64,000 nucleotides of DNA from Chamaelirium japonicum. Taxonomy: Eukaryota; Streptophyta; Magnoliopsida; Liliales; Melanthiaceae. The stretch's first letter is position 1; each line of letters starts with the position of its first letter. The stretch lies in assembly GCA_947650365.1 (NCBI GenBank), contig OX393549.1, positions 13,943,297-14,007,296 on the forward strand, read 5' to 3'. Below are positions 1 through 14,379 of the stretch, piece by piece. The notes under the pieces were generated by a model that was not told the origin of the DNA, made no database searches, and saw nothing but the letters and a program-made list of their open reading frames with translations. Made by a program: the position numbers and the translations under genes.

Positions 1-2785
<2,785 letters not shown>

Positions 2786-3420
2786 TTAGCAAGTATAACT
2801 TCTTTTCATTTTTTGATCTTCAAATATCAAAATTTTAAATAATGATTGGAAATATGTATACAAGAATCCGCACAACCCGACCCATCCGTCCAACTTAGGC
2901 TAATCCGAGCCCAACTCGAGCATAGAAATTTTTACTTAGATTGGGCTTGGGCTGGGAATCTCATGTTGGAGGTTGGGTTAGGGTTGAGGGCTTTAGTACT
3001 TGGATTGACCCCCAACTCGATCGAGTTGTAGCCCATGGGCGGATCTAAGAGTTGGCTCAGCTGGGCTGTAGCCCTGCCGAGATTTGGTAAAAGTTTTATA
3101 TTTTCACAGCTGGCCCAGCCCTACAGCAAGTCTAGCTCACTAACCTAGCCCACCTCAGAGCCCACCCAAACACTTAACCTATATCCCAGCCCAGGCCCAG
3201 CTCTTATTTCATAAGGTTTTTAAAGGGGATGAAAGGATGCATTATGTTTCTTTGGGTTGGGGAGCAGAGCAAGCGGCGCACGATCAAAGGTGGGATTGTG
3301 GGAAGTGGCGCACCACACACGAATCAGCACGGCGGCGAGGCTCGAGCCTTCGAGCGATGATTAGGTGTGGCTGCGTGGGCGTGGTGAGTGGTGACATCGT
3401 GACAGTCAGGTGAGTTTCCC

Positions 3421-3446
3421 CTCCTCCTCCTCCTCCTCCTCCTCCT
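3421..3446. repeat. (CTC)n microsatellite
   Basis: About eight to nine uninterrupted CTC/TCC units on the + strand. Confidence 0.95.
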
Positions 3447-3641
3447 TCATCTTCTTGTTTTGGATCAAAGTGATGTGACTCTATTTCATCTCGAGAAGTT
3501 CATTCACTGCAATTGAATTCTGAGCGTACATCAAGGGTGATACCTAGTAACCCCAGATCCACCATTTCTTGATACTATCTGCAGAAAGAAAATAATCAAA
3601 ATGAGTTATGGGAATAACTAAAGAAGAAGAAGAAGAGGAGT

Positions 3642-3715
3642 CTGTTTCGGGTTTTGATCCAAAACCAGAAGAAGAAGAAGAAGAAGAGCATGTTTTGGAT
3701 CAAAACCCGAAACAG
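3642..3715. repeat. 24-bp perfect inverted repeat around a GAA tract
   Basis: CTGTTTCGGGTTTTGATCC (continuing through AAAAC) at 3642-3665 is the exact reverse complement of 3692-3715. The loop is (GAA)n. A second GAA tract lies just before the left arm (3621-3639), so the hairpin has a trinucleotide repeat in and beside it. Confidence 0.85.
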
Positions 3716-4710
3716 GCCGTGAATTCCTGGATATTTTTTTTATCTCAGCCCTAAATCATACCGGAATTTTTGATTATTTTGGGAATTGGGAATTATCTGC
3801 CCCCTACTAGATTTCAGGAATTCTCAAGTTATTATTTTGATAATTCTCTAAGCTATTGTTCAATAATATAAAATTTCTCCAAGCGATCTCCTTTACGAGT
3901 AGAATGGAGCTGCCCTTATTATTCAATAACATAAAATTTCTCTACAACTACAAGTATCAAATTTAGTAATATTGCAAATGGAATGTAAAGATTAAAAGAT
4001 GGAGTGCCATTTTTGTACAAAAATATATGATCAATTGTTGTTTCTTCTCCCCCAATTTGATTTAACCCCCCAAATTAGTTTAGGTTCAGTCCAGTCCAAA
4101 ATAAATCCCTGGCTACACTCCTGGCTATATAGCTAACTTTTATTGTCAACTCCACGTGATGTGGAGTGCTGACAGGTCCTCATTGCAGGAAACATTTTTG
4201 TAGGGGGCATGGAATGAGTCCTTGGCGGATGCCACTTAAAGTTGGCAACCCAAAAGTTGACAAACTAGTTGACTTCCTAGCATTTCCCGTTAGCAAAATT
4301 GCGCTCATCACAATGGGTTGTCCCTTTTCTTGCTGCCACATGTCATCTTACGTGGCCGCAATATTCACCACAAACGCCCGCAAGAAACGGGAAAGCGAAC
4401 CGCATGGGCCCACACAGAAAGCCGCACCCATCGTGGCGGCACAAGCAACGCAACATGGGCTACCACCATCATACACGTCCACCATCGATACAACGACTCT
4501 GATCAAGCTTCTACAATATATTTCCTGTCTATAAGAGCCACACTCACAAATTCAAATGACATACGGCTGCCTCTCTTGAGTCTGGAGTACGCCCCACCCC
4601 TTGCCATCCCTTCCAAGCATCAACAAAGCCCGTCCCCGGTCTCGCCACCCCACCAAGTCTCAAAAGGTTTATAAGCATCCAATGGATCAACGTGAAGCCA
4701 AGAGAAGGGC

Positions 4711-4826
4711 TTGTTACTGACTCTTCAAGCTTTCACTTTCTCTCTCTACCAATAAAAGGGCCCAAGCCTTGTTACTGACCCTTCAAGCTTTCACTTTCTC
4801 TCTCTACCAATAAAAGGACCCATTAC
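4711..4826 (+). repeat. 58-bp tandem duplication in the UPF0496 leader/promoter
   Basis: Two near-identical copies at 4711-4768 and 4769-4826 each contain TTGTTACTGA, a CT-rich run and ACCAATAAAAGG. The AATAAAAGG could serve as a TATA-like box, so the duplication may double a core promoter or leader element. The start codon follows 66 bp later. Confidence 0.85.
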
Positions 4827-4892
4827 CTCACTTTTCTCTCTCTTCTTTTCTCTTCCATCCAATCTAAATTTTATATTTATCGAAAATTAGAA

Positions 4893-6456
4893 ATGCACAT
4901 AAACTTCAGCATCTTCCGCAACTGCTGCATATACCATGATCGAAGAGGTACTACCCATTCCTCGATCCTTCGAGCGTAGTTATTGTTTTTTTTTTTTGTT
5001 GGACCGGCTCGACGATCATAGGACAGAGCGTTAGATCAAGGGCTTAAAGAGGTCTAGAGATCAAAACGATAGAGGCAACATCCGCTGTTTATTAATTTCA
5101 TAATTATGTGAACATTACATCTACGACCAGGTGAGGAAAAGTTCGCTCCATGATGTCCATATCAGGAGTTGAACAGGAAATACCACCAGGCCAAGAGCCT
5201 GAAATATGAATTATGACGTAGTGTTTGAATTAGACTTTACCCCCCAAAACTAACTGTTCTGTCAGCTCACCCCCCAAGAAATAAAGTTTTTTTTTTGGGG
5301 GGGGGGGTGAGCTGACGTAACTGTTAGTTTTGGGGGGTAAAGTCTAATTCAAGGCAAATTTGGGGGGCAAAGTCAAAATAACCTTTTTTTATTGTTATTA
5401 GCAGATGTGGTGACTCCGATCACGCAGTCGACCAGCTTCAACCTCCGGGAGGAGTACGCCAACGCCTTCCGCACCGAGTCCTACAACCAATTCTGGGCCA
5501 GAGTCTTGGATCTCACCTTCGCCCACGGCTCCGGTACCGGTCACCGATTGAAGGGGAGTAGCGGCGCCTCCGCCCGCCTCCCCTCCTACCGCCTCTTCAC
5601 CGAGCACCTCCTCGACCCCGACCAGCCCACCATCGCTAGAGTCCTCGCCCACGCCCGGAGCCGATGCAGCCACCGGGACACCCAAGCCCTCCTCTCCGAC
5701 TACTACTCGGAGACAGGCAACGCCTCCCTCCTCTGCGGCCACCTGTTGAAGGACATCGAGCGGATCCGCCTCCTCTACCGCCCGCTCAAGACCAAGCTCC
5801 GCTCCCTCCTCGCCGATGACAGCCCGTCCCGGGTAACCCTCCGAGCCATCGACCACTACCTCGCAGACCTCTCGAAGACCCTCGACCCCTTCGGCTCGCT
5901 CGCCTCGTTTCGATCGGTGCAAGACGGCTCGTCTGGCCTCCTCGGGAGGCTCGAGTCGGGCCGCAAGAAGATGAGAACGAAGCTCCGCCTCTTGAAGCGT
6001 ATCAAGCACGGCCTCGTCCTGTTTCTTGTGGTCCTCACGGCTTCCACAGCGGTGGTCGGCATCCACATGGTGGTGCACGGCTTGGTGGCGCTGGTCGTCA
6101 CGCTGCCGAGCTTCCTGCCGTGCTCGTCCTCTCGGATGCTCTCGGCCAGCTGGGTGGCTCGCGTGGTGTCTCAGCTCGACGCCGCGGCGAAGGGGACGTA
6201 CATCTTGAACCGGGATCTGGACACGATAAGCCGGCTGGTGGCCCGGCTGCGCGACGAGGTGGAGCACATGGTTGCCTTGCTGCGGTTCTGCCGCGACGAT
6301 GGGCGGCGGCTGACGGCCGAGGTGGTGCGGCAGATATGGAGGAACGACGCTAGCTTCAACCAGCAGGTGGACGAGCTGGAGGAGCACCTGTACCTCTGCT
6401 TCATGACCATCAACAAGGCTAGAAACCTTGTGACCAAAGAGGTTTTGGTGAAGTGA
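4893..6456 (+). CDS. UPF0496 (DUF677) family protein, two exons
   Basis: A 368-residue protein is predicted from exon 1 (4893-4947) and exon 2 (5405-6456). Exon 1 begins MHINFSIFRNCC and stops after one base of a codon at AGAG|GTACTA. Exon 2 starts after TTATTAGCAG. Its first two bases complete an Asp codon, so the phases agree. Exon 2 reads SFNLREEYANAFRTESY, then helical regions, then a paired hydrophobic stretch (about residues 220-257, LVLFLVVLTASTAVVG and LVALVVTLPSFL), then a C-terminal helical region with LEEHLYLCFMTINKARN. This order matches plant UPF0496 proteins, which are plant-specific, membrane-associated and of unknown biochemical role. Exon 2 is strongly GC-rich, unlike its AT-rich surroundings. 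The family call is firm. Exon 1 is inferred from phase and splice consensus. Confidence 0.85.
5227..5350. repeat. Small foldback MITE inside the UPF0496 intron
   Basis: GAATTAGACTTTACCCCCC at the left is mirrored by GGGGGGTAAAGTCTAATTC at the right. An inner pair (AAAACTAAC / GTTAGTTTT) and a T/G homopolymer loop lie between them. It occupies a large part of the 457-bp intron (4948-5404) and leaves both splice sites intact. Confidence 0.85.
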
Positions 6457-6639
6457 GGATGGACCGACTTTATATGATTCGGTCCAGGCCAGTTCAAGGA
6501 TTGTACACTGTAGGGACTTGTGTTTCTCACTAACTTAGCTAGCTTTTCATAAACTATAAGGCTACTCCAAAACATCCTAATATGATACTGGATCACAACC
6601 ACCCACTCCCTCGACAAGCATCGGACGGCTGTGATCAGG

Positions 6640-7837
6640 TGCGTTCTGTTCCTCCATGATGACTTCTCCGAGGAGGTCTATAAAAATGACTCCTCCATCG
6701 AGCATTTCTGTTCCTCCAGGGCATGTTTGTTATCTGCGCCGAGCTATCTATGGGCTCAAACAGGCACCTCGTGCCTGGTTTGAGCGTTTCTGCAGTACAG
6801 TTCTGAAAACTGGGTTTGTGGAGAGACACTCTGACTATGCTCTGTTCACTCGCTCCTCCAGTTAGGGTATTGCTGCACTGCTTCTGTATGTGGATGATAT
6901 GATCATCACCAGGGATGGCAGTGCCACCATAGCATCACTTCCAGAGTCAGTTTAAGATGAAGGATCTGGACCCTCTCCGATACTTTATTGGCCTTGAGAT
7001 TGCCCGGTCAGCTCGTGGGTTATTGATCTCCCAACAGAAGTACATCTCCGACATTTTTGCCGAGACTGCTCTCTTGACTCTCGTACTGCTGACACGCACA
7101 TGGAGCTCAATTTGAATCTCATTTCTACAGATTATGAGCCTCTTCAGGATATCTCTTGTTATCAGCGGTTGGTTGAGATGCTCGTTTATCTCACCATGAC
7201 TAGGCCTGACATTGCCCATGCCGTTGGAATTGTCAGTCAGTTCGTTCAGGCTCCTCGCTCGGTTCACTTTGCAGTGGTCATTCGGATTATTCAGTATCTC
7301 CGCGGCACCATCACTCGTTCACTGCTATTTCCCTCCACATCTTCACTGGTTCTGCGTGCTTACTCCGATGCAGATTGGGCTGAAGATGTTGCTACTCACC
7401 ACTCTACCACCGGCTACTGTGTGTTTTTTGGTGATTCCCTTATTTCTTAGCGCAGCAAGAAACATGAGTCTGTTGCACGCTTCAGCACCGAAGCCGAATA
7501 CCGGGGTATGGCTTCCACCATTACAGAGATTGTCTAGCTTCGACGCCTTCTACTCGACTTGGGAGTCAGGATTTCCGGGGCTACACCTCTCTTTTGTGAC
7601 ACAACCGAAGTACTATTCAGATATCTAGCAACCAGGTTTTTCATGAGCGGACCAAACACATCGAGGTCGATTGTCATTATGTTCGGCAGGAGTTTCTTGC
7701 AAATATCATCTCCTTATCATTCATTCTCTCGACGGAGCATACTGCCGATTTTCTCACAAAACTACTTACGATTGCTCGATTTCATCATTTTATAAGCAAA
7801 CCCTCGGTATATGATCTACCGTGTGTTTGAGGGGGAG
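6640..7837 (+). pseudogene. Ty1/copia pol fragment (reverse transcriptase to RNase H), broken
   Basis: The segment begins inside reverse transcriptase: SEEVYK in one frame, then HVCYLRRAIYGLKQAPRAWF after a frameshift. It continues through LYVDDMIIT (the YVDD catalytic motif, ~6884-6908), PLRYFIGLEIA, LVYLTMTRPDIAHAVGIVSQF and SDADWAEDVATHHSTTGYCVF (RNase H). Several frameshifts and stops break it. It ends at the polypurine tract GAGGGGGAG before an LTR start. Gag, protease and integrase are absent, so this is a 5'-truncated copy and cannot make a product. It lies ~180 bp downstream of the UPF0496 stop codon in the same orientation. Confidence 0.9.
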
Positions 7838-8968
<1,131 letters not shown>

Positions 8969-8976
8969 ACTGTAGC

Positions 8977-10101
8977 CAAGGTTCGAAATCTCCATTTCGG
9001 TGGAAATTTTGACCTTCTGGATATGGAAATATTTCGTGGAAATATTTCGACAGTGTGGAAATATTGCAATTTTGTAGAAATGGTGGAAATATTGATTTTT
9101 TGATGGAATTTTTTAATGAAACTCCGGATAGTCATAAACCAAGTATAGATACACACTTTGGAACACTCACATAATATGTGTACTCTATCAAGGGGTGTAG
9201 AGCTTCACATAACATGTATTCAATGTATTAAGTTTGTGAGTGTTGTGCAATCTTATTTAGTTCGGTTTTGATATATATTTTTCAAATATTTTTTAATCCT
9301 TTTTTTGGATAAAAATATTTTTGAAATAAAGATTAGTTGATTGTTAAAATAATGTTTCAAACGATTTTGAAAGCGGACTTAAAACAAGAAAATTATACAA
9401 ATTTGAATTTGTGCAAAAATTATGCTGAAATGTGAAACACTGTTTTTTTACCAAGTCTGAAAAAACGAGTTTTTATATAGAAAAGTTTTTATACATTCAA
9501 AATTTCCTAAGACGGACCATGGTTTTCTAGATGTACTCGTACTTCTACATCTTGTGGAATTTTTTGAGCTAAAAAGGAGTTGATTTAATCACTTTTCTCA
9601 CCATGTAGATTTTATTAAAATCCATAAAAACTGTTTTCTCCTACTAAAATTGAAAGTTTACTTTTTGATTCCTTTGTTTTTTGATTTTTTTGATATTTTT
9701 ATTGAAATCAAATGGGGGGGTATTACTTAATTTTTATTTTCTCCATTTACTTTAAGTTATTATATGTAAATAAGCTGATGAGAACCAGGCCCCCCAGTCG
9801 CCTTTTATAACCAGTCAGTCACAGAATTTCGGATAAATTTCGCGAAATTTTTCGAAATTTTCACAAAATTTCGATAAAATATCGCGATATTTCGTGGAGA
9901 TAGAAATATTTTGTGGAAATATCGCGATATTTCGTGGAGATGGAAATATTTCGTCGAAATATCGCGATATTTCGCGAAATTGCTCGATATTTTGACATTT
10001 TCAATTATGCTCGAGATTGCAGGTAATATTTCGTATCGGGGTTTCATTTTTCTTATATATTTCGCGATATTTCGCGAAATATATCGATTTTTTGTTCCAT
10101 G
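8977..10101. mobile_element. hAT-like non-autonomous element, 1125 bp, with an exact 8-bp TSD
   Basis: The identical octamer ACTGTAGC lies at 8969-8976 and 10102-10109. The element termini between them are imperfect inverted repeats: CAAGGTTCGAAATC on the left and, read from the right end, CATGGAACAAAAAATC. An 8-bp TSD with a CA-start terminus fits hAT elements. A 9-bp Mutator TSD was considered, but the flanks match over 8 bp only. The interior has no coding frame. Both ends are filled with GGAAATATTTCG and ATATCGCGATATTTCG words, so the element is self-complementary over long stretches. Confidence 0.8.
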
Positions 10102-10109
10102 ACTGTAGC

Positions 10110-11070
10110 TAAAAGTAACAATCTCAAAGTACGTACTATAGCAAATTGTTACTCTCGGCTATAGTTGTGAGTACCATATCCAATACCTCCCTTGACCCAT
10201 GCATAGGAACACATGCACGCTTAACAGCCTGGCCCAATCTACAGCTCAGTGGGGCTCCATCCCAAGCGTGGCCCATATTCAAACTAAGCAAAAGCATGAT
10301 GAGATTGGCTACAATAAAATCACTGTAGTAGCTATAGTGAAATATGATTTCAAAGAAATGTTGCTCTTTATTACTGAATTGTTACTATGTATGTGATTTT
10401 CTTGTACAACTGCATATAGAGATAGAATGGACATTGTCCAAACGACAAAACCTTGCGTTAAAGCATCTCTTTACCTGTCCCTATCGGTAAATGTGATTTG
10501 CATGTTTGAAGGACTAAACCTATTTGCTCTGAGAATAAAGACAAGAGCCTCTATTGACACATCAAATACTCTTCACACACCACCCTATTTTTAAAAGTTA
10601 TATATTTGCTCACTGCACGTACACCTCCAATTTTTTAAAAACCCTATACTACGCTTCTTCTCCCAAATTACTCCATACACACAAACACACGTCCCCAAAC
10701 CCTACCCCTTCCTCCTTCATCAACCGCTCCGACAAAGTCCTCTCCGCTCTCTGCCCCTTCTCAAGCTCATCTTCTCCCTGAGCTATTCCGCCTATGCGTC
10801 GTAGGTTCCTCCGCCCACCTATTTTCTCTCTGTCGTCGTCTATTGACGGCCAAATCATACGTTCAGCTGACCGGAACTAAACATAGTACAATATGTTTGG
10901 TCAACCATGGCTGAACATGGTACAATATGTTCAGCTGTGGTCAGCCAAATGCACTATACAATGTTCGGCTCTAGTCGGATGAACATATTGCACCTTGTTC
11001 AATTGTTCGGTTCTGATTGGCCAAACATGTCTTGAGCAAAAATTAGATATTTTGATCATTTTATTGGGAG
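10110..11070. other. Unassigned intergenic DNA
   Basis: No gene is recognised. About 10550-10800 is pyrimidine-rich and leader-like. About 10860-11040 holds several diverged copies of words such as ACATGGTACAATATGTTCAG, GTTCGGCTCTAGTCGG and GTTCGGTTCTGATTGG. This is a small degenerate repeat cluster directly upstream of the retrotransposon insertion. Confidence 0.4.
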
Positions 11071-11248
11071 TGTTACGGATATATGTGGCTGCCCACTTTG
11101 GTGGGATATATCTAACCGACACGTCTATCCCTTACCCCTAGCTCTCTCTATATATGTGTTATGAATAAACAAGAGGCTCTCACGGATTCGTGAGAGCGCA
11201 GCCGTCATCCCGTGTGCAACCATCTCCATCTCCCTTTCTCTCGTAACA
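11071..11248 (+). repeat. 5' LTR of the + strand defective copia element
   Basis: The terminal inverted sequence is TGTTAC...GTAACA. It is near-identical to 17067-17242 and, reversed, to 27745-27915 and 33766-33936. It contains TGAATAAACAAGAGGCTC, whose AATAAA could be the poly(A) signal. Confidence 0.95.
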
Positions 11249-11264
11249 CGTTATCAGCACGAGC
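11249..11264 (+). promoter_or_regulatory. Putative primer-binding site
   Basis: CGTTATCAGCACGAGC begins directly after the LTR. The same CGTTATCAGCACGA follows the 5' LTR of the minus copy (33752-33765 reversed), so it is conserved at the priming position. It only partly resembles the usual initiator-Met complement (TGGTATCAGAGC). Priming may use another tRNA or an internal tRNA site. Confidence 0.6.
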
Positions 11265-13103
11265 TCTCCGACCCGGCCTCGGCTCGGCTTCGGATCTCGT
11301 CTGCGGCCCCGACCCGGCAAACCCCATCGCAGAGAGAGATCGGAGAGAGAGAGACTACGTCACAGAGAAAGAGGGGAGAGATCAGAGAGAGAAAGGAGTG
11401 CAGGACACTGTCTCCTTTCCGAGCACGACGACTCCGAGCCCCGTTTGATCCCACAAGAGAGAAGCACGTAAGCATCTCAAGCATCACGGTGAAGAGGTAC
11501 GCTCAGATCCCCCTTCGTCGCTTCATTAGGCGCACCCGTTCCGAACTTATCTCCGATCAGATAACCTGCGCCTTAATCGGCCGGAATATCGCATCACCGA
11601 CCATGCCGTCGGAGATGACATCATCGGCAACAGGGTTCCATCGGCGACCTGTGAACACCTGGCGCCTCCGCATGTGACATGACCGACGTCAGACTCCAGG
11701 CGGTGTTCGACGTATGGCTTCGGCCAAAACCGCAACGGCGAACTGCACACGCGAGGTCCGGCGGGCTAAGCGCGTGATCGACGGCAGCAACCGCACGACC
11801 GGCGGCCAGCACCGCATGACCGCGGACCACCGAAAGACGTATACCGGAGGCGGCGCGCGCGGCCGGCTGCGATCAACGTGTGCACGTAGGGCTTCGAACG
11901 ACCTGGTTAGGGTTTCTCTGGTTTCATCGGGGAGAAGATGATGAACAGTAACATCTGTTTTTGGGTTTTAAACCCGATTAAATACAAACCCAATCCGACC
12001 CGATCCGGTTTTTATTCCGGACCCATTAGCCATTTAATGGCTAAACCCGACCCGAGCCATAAGCTTAGATCCGATATTCATTAGTTCAGATCCGACCCGA
12101 TTGTATACATCAGATCCGACCTAATTGTATACATCAGATCCGATTCGTATATAGCAGCCCCGACCCGACTGTGGTTAATACAAACCCGACCCATCTAAGT
12201 TCACATGCATTCACATATATTTCTCTGTCTGATTTAATCTAGACCGTCAATTTTATTTTGTGATTGTGGGCCTAATCTTGGCCCGATCTGATCGATCCAA
12301 GTAAGGATCTTGACTAATTGAACCATTCCGGACACATTGATACGATCTGATTTTACAAATTCAAACTATTTAATATATGTTTTAATCTGAATCGTTTAAT
12401 TTGATATTGTGATCTCAAGTCCAATATAGATCCGTTTTCAGCGATCTATATATGGTTATTGAGTATTTGGGCCATTATGGACTCATTGGTATGGTCCGAT
12501 CTTATCAATTTAAATAAGCTAATGCATGTTTAATATGGACCATTGATTTTAGTTATATGCTTGTGAACTCGATCTAGACCCGATCTAAACGATCCAAATA
12601 TGGATCTTAGCTTTTGGGACTGCTCCGGATGCATTGGAATGATCCGATCTTACAAACTCAAATTGTGTTTCATTATATCATATCACTTGCTTATGAACAT
12701 ATAGTTGGTAGATATCTTGCTTGATTAAATTAGTTCAAGTAGCTTTTATTTGTTGGCCATTTTTCTAGATAGATATCTTATGCCTTGTAGTGTATATTAA
12801 CTTTATTATTGTTAGATAAAATAATTTTCACTATTATCAGTGCCAATATATTTAATATCGAATATTATCTGTTTATGGACACATGTCAACTAGTTAAAAT
12901 GCTTACTCTTTAACCTCATCCATAGCCTGTGTGTAAGATCGGCCCTTGTCAGTCGAGACAGTACAATATGGCTATGAATACATCTTAACTAGTTTTTTCA
13001 TTATGTATAGGATCCGTAGTTCCATCACGGTTAGGATTTCGATGTTCCTAGAATCTCATAGCCTTTAATCTATCAATTGACTAGGCTCATATTCTGTCCC
13101 CAG
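11265..13103 (+). other. Untranslated leader of the defective copia element
   Basis: About 1.8 kb lie between the primer site and gag. The first part is GC-rich with purine runs. The part from ~11960 carries many ACCCGATCCGAC-type words and the diverged repeating phrase GATCCGATCTTACAAA at roughly 120-180 bp spacing. No gene is seen. The minus copy has a matching leader at 31876-33751. Confidence 0.7.
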
Positions 13104-14176
13104 ATGTCTAACCTTGCAACGTTGGAGTTCGCCGCACTTGATGTCAACGGCAATAATTGCTAGCATGGAGGCTAGATGCTAAGCTCCATCTATAATCAAT
13201 CAAGTTGGGTAAGGCGATTATAAAGCCTATAGGCACAGAAAGCCTTAGTCCTTAAGATAAGGCTAAAGCGATAATCTTTCTGCGTTGTCACCTACATGTA
13301 GACTTGAAGAACAAATATTTAACTGTTGAATACCCCTTAGTTCTATGGGAATCCCTACGGGATAGATATGATCATCAAAGGGCTGTCATCCTCCCAGCAG
13401 CGAGAAATGAATGGATAAACCTACGCTACCAAGATTTTAAATTGGTCACAGAATATAATTCTGCAATGTTTAACATCGTGTCCCGACTTGAGCTATGTGG
13501 AGAGCCAGTTACCCAGGGACAGATGATCGATAAGACTCTATCCACCTTCTATGCAATGAATGTTTTATTGCAACAATAATACTGGGAGCGAAACTTTCAG
13601 AAGATATCAGATCTGATTTCGGTACTCCTAGTTGAAGAGGAGAACAATAAAGTTCTTATAAAGAATCACAACTCCAGACCAACTGGAGCATTGGCGTTCC
13701 CTGAAGCGTATTCCAATAAAGGATACCACAGAGGTAGAGGCAGAGGAAGGTTTAGAAGAGGTGGTCATCATAACCACTCCGACAGAAGTGGCAGGGGCGA
13801 AAAAGGTGGCAACCCCAGCAGATGAGGCTACCGAGGTAGAGGCAAGCGTGGCCACCCCAGCAGAGGTGGACTCAATCCGTATCAAAATACAAATTTTAAG
13901 AAACAGAATAACAAGCCCTGGCATGCAGAGCAAGTGACGGAAGACCCTCCTTCTAATAAATGGCCTACAGACACTTGTTTCAAGTGTGGGCGTGAAGGCC
14001 ATTGGTCTCGTAACTATCGTACATCTAAAGAAGATGTGACAAACTTTCAAGCATCACAGAAAGCTGAGGGTAATGCAATGTTTAACCTCGACAATGATGA
14101 CCTCTTTGAAGAAGAACTCAATAAGATGCAAGAAAAAACCAAGCTCACAACTTCTGATTTCTTCAACGACAACTAA
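13104..14176 (+). pseudogene. Copia gag, broken by stops
   Basis: Gag starts MSNLATLEFAALDV and is interrupted early (TAG and TAA codons within the first 40 codons). Frame is regained at KNKYLTVEYPLVLWESLRDR. Further features are an arginine/glycine-rich stretch at ~13730-13870 and the zinc knuckle CFKCGREGHWSRNY near 13978-14019, in which the last Cys is Tyr. It ends TTSDFFNDN before TAA. Gag of this group packages element RNA into virus-like particles. This copy cannot encode a full product. The minus copy (30799-31875) has the same order and the same Tyr change. Confidence 0.9.
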
Positions 14177-14379
14177 GGGGGACAATACATTTTTAAAAAT
14201 AAACTGCTATTGTTTATTAGAATAGTTGTTTGATTTCTAGTAGTTAATATTTTGTTTGCTTGGTAGACTGCTTATCGTTTATTTTTATCAGAACAGTTGT
14301 TTGCTTTATTATAGTTGATATTTCGTTTGTTTGATATAATATCTTTTAGATCTCTTTTATTAATATAAATATTTCTCAT

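Larger units (their letters stand above)
2786..4700. other. Intergenic DNA upstream of the UPF0496 gene
   Basis: No gene is recognised. About 2870-3200 is rich in GCCCAACTCG- and CAGCCCAGGCCC-type words and resembles a decayed non-autonomous DNA transposon, but no clean ends are visible. A CACGTG G-box lies at 4153-4158, and two TTGAC W-box cores lie near 4256-4272. These could be promoter elements of the gene downstream, but this is untested. Confidence 0.5.

Noticed and set aside
5398-6387. 329-codon minus-strand frame opposite the UPF0496 exon
   Set aside because: It is the antisense shadow of a GC-rich coding exon. The + strand has clear family motifs and a matching upstream exon.
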